Positions 12,384 to 22,200 of a stretch of DNA of 41,871 nucleotides are shown here, one piece after another. The position numbers and the translations under genes are program-made. Origin of the DNA: Tetmemena sp. SeJ-2015. Lineage: Eukaryota > Ciliophora > Spirotrichea > Sporadotrichida > Oxytrichidae. Below the pieces are notes generated by a model that made no database searches, was not told where the DNA came from, and was given only the letters and a program-made list of their open reading frames with translations. The stretch lies in the NCBI GenBank assembly GCA_027382625.1, contig JAJKFJ010023866.1, positions 1 through 41,871 of the forward strand. Reading direction: 5' to 3'. How positions within the stretch are numbered: position 1 is the stretch's first letter; each line of letters begins with the position of its first letter.

Positions 12384-14945
12384 ATGCTAAGCCCATTTGT
12401 AGAAAGCAACAGCTTAAATATGCAACAGCAACAACCAACTAACTTCAAGAACTAGAGTTAACTACTTGAAGATGTCGATTCTCAAATCAACTTTAAAAGT
12501 GAAGTTTCATTTTTCTATTGAAATTTTGAAGGTATCAGTATTTTAAGAATTAAAGATTTTATGAACTTCGCAGATCTATCCACAGGACTTGCAACACCAG
12601 TCGGTGAACTCAACGATGAATTATTCAACCCTCAACCAACTCACTTGTCTCAAAAGCTCCTTATTTAAAATTTATTTCAAAAGCAAGGCAAGTGCAAGCA
12701 CGCCAAAACTCAAGCCCCAAAGCTAAAGATAGCCACCAGGCAGACTCAAATAACTGACTTCTTTACTGAGTTAAGGAAGGTGCTTTCGAGCGGCAGAGTT
12801 GCTGCATCTCAGTTCATACCTAGAGCTGCAGTGAGGCGCTTCGAGCAGGAAGACAAGATCCATTTCTACTTCAGGAAGATCTCACTCAACAATTCATGGT
12901 AAGTGGCAGCATCATTATGCTTTCCTTCTTTCATAAGGTGATTTGAAGTCTTAAAGTATTCATCATAAAATTTGATATGAATTATTTATGATGAAGGGTG
13001 GGATTTAATATCTTTGAATAAAATTTACGAGAGATTTAACTGTTAGCCGAGGCTTAGTATTAATTGAGGTAGCGGGTGATTATAATATGGTTGGTTATTA
13101 AGCACCATCTTCACTTCGCATCTCTAATTAAAAAGGATCAGTTATCCTTCACTAATCTCTTTTATCATTCAGCAGCCTTATATCTGCTTTACTCTCTTAA
13201 TGAATCACTGACTAACTTTCTTGATTAGGCGCGGCCTGGATTACTCGCTCTTCGAAGTGACTTTCTAATACTTGAGTATGGAGGACTGCCAGTTTGTTTT
13301 CGCAAGAGTCTGCAAGCAGTGGCGTTAACTCTACCTCAAAATGTTCTGTAGCTACTCCTCCCTCAAAGTTATTGATAACTCAGCCCTCACTGCCATTCAT
13401 GAAATGGAGTATTGACTTAAAGCTTCCCTCACTTATAATTTACTTTGTCAATAAAGAGGTGAAGATCATCTTGGAGCAAGGAGGCAGCCATTTGGCTCAC
13501 ATCAGACTACTGAAGGACATAGTTCGCCGTGATTTCAAGAACCAGATCAAGTTCTTCAATCAGAACATCGTGATGTAGGCAAGAGTGGCAGATCGCCTCT
13601 TCGATTCCAACCCAAGGCCCCTGATTAAAACTATCACCTCTAACTCCAACTTACTCGCTAGCTAGACAACTCAAGATTAGAGCAGAGCTGGCGAGAGAGC
13701 TCATTAGGAAGCCGTTGAGCCAAAGCAGTCTAGACTTCTTAAGACCTTCAAGATCAAGACTAAGGCCATTAACTCTCGCTACAACTTAAATACTTATAAG
13801 ATCCATCAATCATTCATATGCTAAGAATTAAAACTTCATTTCAGACAGTTCATTGGCTTAGATTTGCCAGAAATCAAGATCCTCTTTGGAAGAGGTAGCC
13901 ATTAGAAATGGCTCCTACCTTACGAATTCTACTCTCACTAGCAGTCTCATTATGCTAAAGAGCCTCCAGAAACTAGATCTCTCTTATTGCCGCCAAGTCG
14001 ATGACTCTGTAGTGAACGCAGTTGCTAAAGAGCTACCTCAGTTAAAAGTTATTGGCCTCCGCTTTTTAAATTCATTAGTAGTGTATTGCAATTAGTATGA
14101 GTTCTCTTATATATTTTTGAACCTGATAACAAAGGAGCCTATTCTAAATATTTTTGAGAATATCCGCGGTTTAGAGGGCCTAGACATCTCAGGATGTTTC
14201 CAAATAGATCTTAGCTGCCTGACTAGGCTAAGAGGAAATAAAAACTTAAACTGCTTGCTACTAGAGTATTTGCTACTCAAGAGTGAGCATCTAAAGCACC
14301 TCTAAGATACCAAGATCCACACCCTCTCTGTATTTTGTAAGTCTACCTTTTTTACTTTCAGGCGCTAGTAGCCCTTAAAGTTCACACTCACACTCAAATA
14401 TATGGAAAATTCTTTCCTTAAGTTTTGGGATTCCAAAAGTGGGATAAAATTATTCACTTCTACTAATCAAAGATAGTAAAAATAAATATATAGACATACA
14501 TCTCTCTCTTAATTTTGTTTTAAAAGATTTTCTGGATCTACAAATTTAATCTATAATAATCATCATCATAACTTGAATCACAGCAAATCCTTAATCTAAC
14601 CAGCCTCTATTTCATTATTGAATCAGTGTATTAAACTGTCCTTTAGATAGTAAAACAGTAAGCTTCACCCACATAGAGGCCTTGAAAGAGCTAGGCACGC
14701 TTGTGAATCTGAATCTGTCCGACTGCCCGCAGTTGAGCCTTCAAGGTAGGTCCCCGTGTCCAACCATACAATTTCCTTCCATTCTTTAAAGCTTAATCTA
14801 ATCCTTATTTGTAGATGTGGAGCGATTGATAAAAGAGAAAGAGGGGTTGAAGCTCAAAACCTTGAAGGTTTCTCCTAGCCTAATCGAGGCCAGAGACCTC
14901 AACTCCCTTCTCCTATAGAATTAAGCTTAATCTTCTAATTTATGA
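12384..14945 (+). CDS. gene G: F-box/leucine-rich-repeat protein with PIP-degron motif
   Basis: Probable substrate receptor of an SCF (Skp1-cullin-F-box) ubiquitin ligase. ATG 12384 (MLSPFVESNS). A Gln-rich N-terminus is followed by QTQITDFFTELRK (12741-12779), a PCNA-binding box with degron features. After an intron (12899-13228) comes a clear F-box: GLDYSLFEVTFQYLSMEDCQ then VFARVCKQWRQLYL. A linker with a long Ser/Gln-rich stretch leads to leucine-rich repeats of the Cys-containing type: ISDSSLAQICQK, LQKLDLSYCRQVDDSVV, LEGLDISGCFQIDLSCL, LVNLNLSDCPQLSLQ. TGA at 14943-14945. Five IESs (12489-12563, 12650-12676, 13407-13455, 13783-13831, 14063-14113) and three introns fit. The F-box and LRR calls follow from family knowledge; the role in replication control is inference. 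Confidence 0.82.
12489..12563. other. IES of gene G, 75 bp, pointer AACTT
   Basis: AACTT at 12489-12493 and 12564-12568. The insert contains an in-frame TGA. Removal gives EDVDSQINFADLSTGLATPV. Mirror: 30856-30930. Confidence 0.82.
12650..12676. other. 27-bp IES in gene G, left arm only, pointer TCAAAAGC
   Basis: An 8-bp direct repeat TCAAAAGC lies at 12650-12657 and 12677-12684. The right arm has a single copy and no insert. The interior is almost pure A/T. Both forms keep the frame open (27 bp, no TGA), so the retained form would add nine residues. Confidence 0.9.
12741..12779 (+). other. PIP-box/PIP-degron motif in gene G
   Basis: Encodes QTQITDFFTELRK. It fits the PCNA-interacting box Q-x-x-I-x-x-F-F. 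It also has the Thr-Asp pair before the aromatics and a basic residue four positions after them, which together define degrons read by CRL4-Cdt2 on DNA-bound PCNA. Basic residues precede it (KIATR). Mirror: 30667-30705. Confidence 0.7.
12899..13228 (+). other. intron 1 of gene G, 330 bp
   Basis: Starts GTAAGT and ends TTGATTAG. Splicing joins LNNSW directly to the F-box (RGLDYSLFEV). It is unusually long for this gene and AT-rich, and may itself contain an IES. Mirror: 30218-30547. Confidence 0.7.
13407..13455. other. IES of gene G, 49 bp, pointer GAG
   Basis: GAG at 13407-13409 and 13456-13458. It has an in-frame TGA directly after the first GAG. Removal gives AIHEMEVKIILEQGGSHL. The pointer is short, so the exact junction is less certain. 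Mirror: 29991-30039. Confidence 0.65.
13783..13831. other. IES of gene G, 49 bp, pointer AACTT
   Basis: AACTT at 13783-13787 and 13832-13836. Removal shifts into the leucine-rich-repeat frame: SRYNFISDSSLAQICQKSRS. It is the second use of the same pointer word in this gene. Mirror: 29615-29663. Confidence 0.8.
14063..14113. other. IES of gene G, 51 bp, pointer TTTTT
   Basis: TTTTT at 14063-14067 and 14114-14118. The insert is in frame and lacks TGA. Removal gives VIGLRFLNLITKEPILNIF, a normal-length leucine-rich repeat. Mirror: 29333-29383. Confidence 0.65.
14337..14646 (+). other. intron 2 of gene G, about 310 bp (alternative: IES)
   Basis: Starts GTAAGT and ends CCTTTAG. Splicing gives HTLSVFYSKTVSFTHIEAL in frame. 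A competing reading is a 385-bp segment between the 8-bp direct repeat TTAAACTG (14246-14253 and 14631-14638), which also gives an in-frame product but discards about 90 bp of coding-like sequence. Mirror: 28800-29109. Confidence 0.5.
14746..14814 (+). other. intron 3 of gene G, 69 bp
   Basis: Starts GTAGGT and ends TTTGTAG. Splicing joins SDCPQLSLQ to DVERLIKEKEGLKLK and reaches the TGA at 14943. Mirror: 28632-28700. Confidence 0.65.
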
Positions 14946-15670
14946 TCTATACTACCACTACATCATCCATCTTCTTAAATTAATCAAGCAATGATGGATT
15001 GAGTTTCAATGGGAGAGTATTTTTATTTTTGGTGATCTTCGTTTCCTATAAGTTAATTATTCGTTAAATTATAAAAGAGAAATCTTCTTAAATCCCAACG
15101 AACCGAGTGGATGGAAAGAGACTTCGAAAGATTGAGGATGCTTTAACTTTGCTTTCTGCTTGATTTGTAAGTTATTGGCTTGAACTAGATTAAGAGAATG
15201 AGATTCTTAAGAAGGTAAGAATGGAAAGATTTTATTAAACTCTAATTTGAAACTCCTTACAAGAAGTAGTAGGAAGAAAACTCTTGAATTTTTCTGGGAA
15301 ACTTATAATCAAAAGTGCTAAACAGCCTACTGCAAATACTCTATTTATATCACTCTGAGTGTATATATTTCAACTTAGATCGTTAGAATATGATTACAAA
15401 TACTTTTAAAAAATGGAATAAAAATTATTTTTTATAGATTGTAGATCATTGAAGATTGGTTCAATCTTTTTCATAAAGGAGAGTCTGAATGAAATCTTTA
15501 AAGCAGCTAGCAAATATATTCAAAATGATTCGCTTGATTAGAACTTTGAATTTAAGATATTTTAAATAAGATTTATCCTTAAACATGGTTTTCAAATTTT
15601 CTGACTAACAGCTGAGATTAGATGTTTTGAAGGTCTTAATATTATTAATTTACTTTAGAGAAAATTGAGT
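14946..15670. other. AT-rich gap between genes G and H
   Basis: About 725 bp between the convergent 3' ends of G and the channel gene. Very AT-rich, with no open frame or RNA gene that I can support. Mirror: 27776-28500. Confidence 0.4.
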
Positions 15671-18600
15671 TCATTTCTTTTTCTTCTTTTGACTCAAAAG
15701 CCTGATGAGAGGATTATTTATGAGTACAGTATTCCTAGTATCCTAATCATTACCTCCCTCCTTATCAGTTAAGTCTCTTTCATCAGGGCTGCCTAAGATT
15801 TCATCTTAGTTGGGTGCTTCATTACCAGTTCTTTGTCTCCATCTCCATCCTCCTCTCTTCCTCGTCTCATCAGGAAAAATAAACTGAGTAAAACAAATTA
15901 ATTTAATTAGAGGATTAGCTTTCTACTCCTAAGATTTGAGGAACTAAGACTGGAAGTACTCCTTAAACTTGCTGCTGGAGTTGTTAATCATCTTTCTCAC
16001 TCGTTTCTAACTCTCCATGCTCTTGAGTTGGTCACTGAGTCTGCTCATCCCTGACTGTATCTCATATAGTCGCGTGTCTTGAGTCTTTATCAATTCACTT
16101 AAGCTTTGGTTGTGCACTATAAGATATATTTATAGAACATATATAGATAAGTATAGTGCAGTCTGAGTTGCTTGAAGTTATCAGTGTTCTTGGTATGCTC
16201 TTCCTCTAGCTTTGAGGTGAAGGTCTTGATGAGGGCGTTCATTTTTCCATCCCAGTCATCTGTCTTCTGATTAGTAGCCTTGTCTATATTTGCCACTATG
16301 ATGTACCTGCTGTTTGCGAACAGTCTATCCCTGTTGAAGATGAACTCATTCTCATTTATCAAGAAGCAAAATTAATATCGATTACAATTTATAAGATATT
16401 GAGATTGAAGCACTTGGCCCTTAGTCGCTCTTCCTTTTGATTAAGCATCACGCTGTCATAGGTATCCCCCATAATTGCAATCAGCATGTTCAATAAGACT
16501 ATAGATACACATATTTATTATATAAATACAGTTAATTTACTATCGATAGTAGGAAGGAAGAGAAGAAATAGAGAACCCAGAGTACCCAGGAATTCTCTCC
16601 CAATACATCATAGTCATCTGTGCTGAAATTGCCTAAAGCCCCTGAATAGGTATAGAAAAATGCCATTATGAAATTACCACCTGCCACTGGCGAAACCTCA
16701 TCGGATGGCTCCTGCAACCCTTGAATTATGTAAAAGCAGTTGGTGAATGCCAAAATTGAAATTATGAAGATCAAAGCGAAGATTAAATTATTTCAATTAA
16801 GAGATGGCTTATTAGTTTTAAGATGACCATGCTTTGCAAGATGTAGAAAATTAGAGAGATAAGAACGGCCGTTGTGTCAAACACTCTCAGGTACAAAAGC
16901 AGCTGCATGTAGCTCATTAGCACAACTAGTATTAAATTAAACACTTCTTCAGAATATTTTAAACGTTAAAGTACAGCAAATATTTTGAAAACTGATTAAG
17001 ATACAGCAGCATAATCTAGAATCACAAGGATAATTTCTTAAAAATAATTTTACGAGAAGATCATTTAATTACAGAGATGTGAAAAAAGCTGTCAAATACC
17101 GTTTGCATATAGTAGTTTTGTCTAAAGATTTTGAAAAGTTCTAGCAAGCAGAAATAATAATCATGCATATTTATAAGCTTTAAAATAAGTTGCAAAAACT
17201 AGAATAATTGCACCTATAACTACATGAGAAACTCCCCACTCCTCTGAATGATCGTTATTTACGTTGTCCCCATTGCTTTTATTTTAATTCCTGAAATTCA
17301 CAGTTGAGTATATCAGAGTAAGGACGAAGTAAATTGTGAAGGGAAAGAGTTTGTATTTGTAGTAGGAATTCTTAAAGTGTCTCCATTGAAATACCACTAT
17401 ATCCTATATAGTGGGGATCTTGAATATGTCAGAATTTTCATCAACGTTCTTAAGATACTCGATGAATAGCTTTGCACTCTCCCCTCTGAAAATCCATGGA
17501 AACTCTATTGCTTTTTAAAAATATTTTACTTTATTAAAGATAATTAAGTGAATTGAATCGCGAATAGTAGAAATAAGATCAGAAATGGTAGTCTTAATTA
17601 TTAGATGAGGAGTCTGATAGTGAACAAAGGATAATGATTGGCTAATATAGTTTAACTATAATATAGTTGGCTATTAAATAATTTAATCTGATGTCTAATA
17701 AAATAATTACAGCCTGATTGGATTACTCTATAAGGAATATTGATTAACCAATGGGGTGGCTTAATTTATTAAAAAACAAATATTTTATCTCTAATCTTTA
17801 AAATTTATCACCCCCAACTTTTTTTTCAAGGCATAGAAAGTTCTTCTAGATGATGTAGTAATTAAAACTCCCATTTCTGAACTTGTTTTTACTATTCGCG
17901 ATTCAATTCACTTAATGGGGCTTAGATACATTTTTATATTGCAGTAAAAGTGATATTTTAGACATCATCATCATCCTACTCCCCATTCCCCAATTCAGAG
18001 TCTAAAATGATACTCTTGTCTCCTTTCTTCTTAAAAATTTCATACTCAAACCCTTCCATTTAATTCTAAGCCTCTAACTACCTTTAGTTCTCTAGTGTTA
18101 TTTGGGCCATTGATTTGCTAGACAGTCCGTTATCACTGCTCTTCACTTTAAATACAAACCACAGTCAATAAGTTAAATTACTTGAAGCATATCAGTGTAG
18201 AGGCTATGGATGTATTCACTCGTAACCTTAAACTATTCCTTCAGAAAAGTGTCATCTATGTATGATGAATGATGACTAAACTATCTTTCGTCCTTTTTAT
18301 ACTTCCATGCACACTTGAAGAAGTTGTTGATCTTAAAAGTGCAAATGGATAGGAATTTAGAGAAGGATTCACTATCCAATTCAAGCAGTTAGTAAAAGTG
18401 CTTGAACAAGTATTTTGAGTAGTTGTACTTTGGTCTTGAAGAGAGCATGTCAAGCATGGTCTCGACTGATCGTGGGTGATGCTCGTGAATAGCTATCTCT
18501 AATGGAGATATTCCTTGATTATTTGGATACACAGCGAAAAAATAGCTTTATTCTCCAGCACTGTAGTTCAAATCGTTTATCAGAAACTCAACTTCTTTCT

Positions 18601-19197
18601 TGTACACTTATAAGAAATGCTCTTGAGTGGCCATTAAGTGCAAAATGTTGTTCCCGTTTGGAAGTCTGAATTTTAAATATCTATGAAGCAAATTCTTAGT
18701 TTCAGTGCCTTCCTCTTTCGCAATTTTTGCTTGCTCTAGGGTCTAGAATAGGAATTCTAGGTATTGCAGATCCATATAAGAGTAAGTGAGCTACAAGGTT
18801 GCATATTGCTGCTTGCTAATTCCAAGCATGCTCATATTGAATGAGGAAAACTTGAGCTCGTTCAATTAGGGCTCTTTATTTGACCTTATTCTAAACTGTG
18901 AGGTTCTCTTGTTAATGAAGTTCTGCTTCCTTCCCTTATCTTCTAAGTGTCTCATATGCCATTTCAAGCATGCGCTTATTCCATCGAAATAGTTGAGAGG
19001 GAAGTTGAACCTCAAATCATAGATGCATGATTCTTTACTCGGGATGTAGTAATTCAATCTCTCAGATACTCCCTTGGTTATCGAAATGTTTACCGGCTTC
19101 TCTACCGTTTGAGGAAAGACTATTTTTGAGTCCTCCATGTTACTCTCTAGATCCCAAGTGAAGATGAAAGTAAGCTTAGAAGATGCACATATATACA
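15671..19197 (-). CDS. gene H, C-terminal half (left arm): ankyrin-like repeats and six-helix cation channel
   Basis: C-terminal half of a TRP/polycystin-like cation channel, here inverted relative to its N-terminal half. In order: YICASSKLTFIFTWDLES at the 5' edge, an ankyrin-like segment (LPNGNNILHLMATQEH, then NNQGISPLEIAIHEHHPRS), FPWIFRGESAKLFIEYL before the membrane part, S1 (KLFPFTIYFVLTLIYSTVNF), S2 (VVIGAIILVFATYFKAY), an S3-S5 region ending MVIFIISILAFTNCFYI, a pore stretch YTYSGALGNFSTDDYD, S6 LLNMLIAIMGDTYDSV, then a charged tail to TGA 15671-15673. IESs at 16503-16543, 16772-16824, 17027-17073 and 17157-17169, and a 35-bp intron, are inferred. Only 74 bp separate the 5' edge from the N-half ATG on the opposite strand. 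Confidence 0.75.
16503..16543. other. IES in channel S6 region of gene H, 41 bp, pointer ATAG
   Basis: In gene orientation the right-arm copy has ATAG at 26903-26906 and 26944-26947. Removing 41 bp gives FLLSIVLLNMLIAIMGDTY, the diagnostic S6. The overlapping GT-AG intron removes 42 bp and destroys the frame. It is retained in both arms; mirror 26903-26943. Confidence 0.85.
16772..16824. other. IES in channel S4-S5 region of gene H, 53 bp, pointer ATCTT
   Basis: Right-arm copy: ATCTT at 26622-26626 and 26675-26679. Removal gives LQSMVIFIISILAFTNCF, an uninterrupted S5 helix. Retained in both arms; mirror 26622-26674. Confidence 0.85.
17027..17073. other. IES before S3 of gene H, 47 bp, pointer TGT (ACA on +)
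   Basis: ACA at 17024-17026 and 17071-17073 on the plus strand. Removal gives SFFHISVILDYAAVSQSVF in the reading strand. The overlapping GT-AG option gives the wrong frame. The right-arm equivalent lies in the corrupted stretch. Confidence 0.6.
17157..17169. other. 13-bp mini-IES after S2 of gene H, pointer TAT (ATA on +)
   Basis: ATA at 17154-17156 and 17167-17169. Without the 13 bp the frame runs AYKYFCLLELFKIFRQNYYM instead of stopping at TGA. Shorter than known introns of most ciliates. Confidence 0.5.
17524..17917. repeat. IES-like segment with inverted, diverged copy of adjacent coding sequence
   Basis: Positions 17543-17600 and 17858-17917 are reverse-complement copies of about 58 bp. 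The first 25-30 bases around GTGAATTGAATCGCGAATAG are identical and the rest is diverged. The inner copy lies in the gene H frame (SELNREQQKQVQKWEF); the other lies inside the AT-rich insert before AIEFPWIFRGE and would encode a similar peptide in the opposite direction. The right arm lacks this arrangement. Confidence 0.65.
19193..19197 (-). other. candidate inversion pointer TGTAT, C-half side of gene H
   Basis: Read on the minus strand this TGTAT precedes ATATGTGCATCTTCTAAG. Its partner TGTAT is at 25013-25017 on the plus strand. Joining the two gives LLQFVYICASSKLTFIFT in one frame. Between this pointer and the N-half ATG (19272) lies a short hairpin, TTCCGC-AAG-GCGGAA, at about 19212-19226. 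Confidence 0.6.
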
Positions 19198-19271
19198 TTT
19201 CTAGGTCTGATAGATTCCGCAAGGCGGAATTAAAATTGAAATCAAGTCTCAGTTTCATAGCTAAAAAAATA

Positions 19272-22200
19272 ATGACAGAACCAAAGCACTTTCAAAAACT
19301 CTAGAATCAGTTCTTCAAAGACTATGCCAAGAGAATAGAAGTCCAGTCTTCGCAAATACTATTCACATGTTTTCATCCATCTGCAAAAGTCAAAGGGGAT
19401 GTGATACTTATGTTAGAACAGCAATTTTACCCTGCAGGATAAAAGGTATATGATCTAGTAGTGGATAAGAGTGAATCTCCTGACAACGAGTCTTTTGAGT
19501 CTTCGACTTTAGAGGAGATAGGAGATACTTTAGTGAAGGGAGGAGAAATACTCAAACTCAATAAGAAGAGCCTGCTTAAGGATGAAAGCCCATTTATTCA
19601 TACCCAACTCGCTTCACAGAGAACTGGGATAGAGGTGGGAGAAGTAACAGCAAAGTAGACCTAGATGGAAAATAACTTTTCTTCCGCAGTAGTTGATAAG
19701 AACGTGGAGGAGAATAAATCTTAGTCGTTCATTAGATCTGGAAGTAGCAGCAACTTCGGTCTATGCTTAAATTTTAAATCTTCAATTCTTATGATGGTCA
19801 TAATTCAGCAGCAGAGGAAGATGAAAGCTTAAGGAAGAAAGTAGTTCAATTTGCAGATGAACTTGAGTAAATAGATGATAGAGAGAATAAAGAGAAAGCT
19901 GAAAGATATGGAGACACTAAGCTCCATTATTTCCATCACAAATTGAAATTCAAGCCTATCGAGATCAACTCAGTAATGTCCAGGTTTTCAAAGAAGATGA
20001 AAGACTTCAGGGAAAGCTTGAAAAGCCAAGTTAAGAGAAAGTAACTACTGGGACACAGATAGATTAACTCAATATTGAACTTGCAAACAGCATGTCTATA
20101 TGTAGAATGTCATTGTTTCTCGCTTTAGTTTATCAAGAAGATGAGTAGATGCCAAACTAGCTGTTTGAAAAGCAGAAGCTACTTGAGAAATAATTGATAA
20201 ATATAGAGGAGAAGACCACTATCTATTCAATATAACTTTGGAAGCTTAACCAAGGAAAGCTACCTATAATGATATCTAATATAGACATTTGCGCTGATTC
20301 TGCTTTTACAATTTATTAAGACACTCTCTTTTATAGCCACGATGGAAACTTCATTTTCTTTATCTAACTCAATCTTCGAGGGCTAGCTGAGAAACTTATC
20401 ATTATAAATGCAGAAGAGTTAACACTTCCCGAACAGCATGAGATTGATCTAAGACCTTATCAAATTAGAGGTAAGATACTAGGTATATTTATAAATTTGT
20501 AAATAGCTAACGAGATCACAGATACTCCTGCTCTAATCTGGGGTCATAAAGATTCCTTAAACTTAGAGTATATGAGATAGTCAGGTCACTCCTCAGAAAG
20601 TTATGGTCACTAGTCTGTCTATCAGCTGTACCTTTTTCCTTTATTTTCTAAATCTTCCTAGTTATATACAGAGCCTCGGTGTGGCTAGATTTTTCACAAA
20701 TCTCGGCGTGACCTTGGAGCTTCCAATGACTTGTGAGAAAAAGGAATTCAGGTAGTATCAAATCTTAGGTCTCTTCTTTGAAAATGTAAAAAGGAGAGGT
20801 CTCAGGCGATTCAGAAGAGAGTAGTAATTGCAACTATAACCCGGAGAAGGACTGAAGGATACGAAGAAAATGATCATGATAGTGAAGTTCAATCACATCA
20901 AGGACCCTTTTAATAAGACACTCAAAATTTTTAGGATCAGCTTCGACTCTGCAGTCAAGAAAGTTAATTTAAGAGGGTATCTTACTTTCACAGATGAGGT
21001 GAAAGCTGAGTAGACCATTTCTCACTAGGACTTCTCATCTCTCACTTTTTAAATGATCGCAAGCAAGGACTGCCAACAGGTTCTTATCGTTTCTGATAAT
21101 ACTTCAAGCGAAAATGTTCTAGGTCAAAATTAAGATAATATAATTATAAGAGTTTTTAATTCAGAGGAGAGTGATTATAAATGTGCTTAAAAATAATAAT
21201 GATCTTTTTATTAGAAAGTGATTAAAGAAAGTCTATTATAATCCTGGGAAAGCAACCAAAAGACAAAGAAAAAGCCAAAGAGGTTGTGAACAAAATTTTC
21301 AAAATAAATGTGAATGCAAGTATAAAAGAAGAGTCATAAGTAACAATTGAAAATCACAATTCTATGCCTTTAGAAGGGCAAGAAAAGAATGAGGATCATT
21401 TATTAGAATAGGAGATATATGCGAGAGTAGCATCAATTTGGACTTATAGAGAGCCAGCTTTTTCAAAGAATACTCATTTGAAGGAGAATATACGCGTTAT
21501 CTTATTCAATGAAGCGCAATAGACTATGGTCTCAGTCTCTTCTTCAGATATTCTTAATAAGAGTGAGGAAGAAGATAATAAGAAAGCAGTTGATTTGAGT
21601 TAACTCAGTCAAGTTAGAGTTGAATTATCTTAATCTCAAATCAAAATTTTAAATTAGAGTTGATGCTACAATAGAATCGTTATTCATGAACTCCTTCGAC
21701 CTATCTGGAGATTAGTATGGAAGATAAGTGATGACTGGCTTTAATTAAGTTTCTGAATAAATAGTCAGATGGTTTATCTCTATAAATGATGAGGATTAGC
21801 CTTTGAAGCACTGCATTTGTAAGGATTTCCTTATCTTAAATTAACTGTTTAGCGAAATATGATATGATATTTATCAATCCGTTCATTGTATTCTCTAAGA
21901 ACCACATGCACTTAATCTTCTCATCCATGTATGACTCAAGTTGGAATTGCCAGTTTCAGCTAGATGAATGTATATAATTAAACTATTATTATAATAGATA
22001 AAATGATAATTTATAGGAAAATGATCTCTTCCTATCTTTATTTTTAAATAAAAAGAGCAAAAAATATTAAAAGAATTTGAGGTGAGAATGTAATCTCAAA
22101 TTCTTCACTCTTCAGAATTATAAAAATTGTTACTATGAGCTATTTTTATGAAAGAAAATTGATTAAATGACTAGATTCATTAAGAATGGTTATTTAATTT

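Larger units (their letters stand above)
1503..19183. repeat. left arm of giant spaced inverted repeat
   Basis: This segment recurs in reverse complement as 25022-41871. Paired coordinates add to 43374 from 1503 to 3912, to 43419 from 3958 to 12649, to 43446 from 12677 to about 17300, and to 44205 from about 18290 to 19183. Each change of sum marks an insertion in this arm: 45 bp at 3913-3957, 27 bp at 12650-12676, and a larger divergent stretch at about 17020-18290. Wherever I compared coding regions outside those places the copies agreed base for base. Positions 1-1502 have no partner only because the window ends. Such identity means either a very young duplication or one locus assembled twice. 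Confidence 0.95.
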
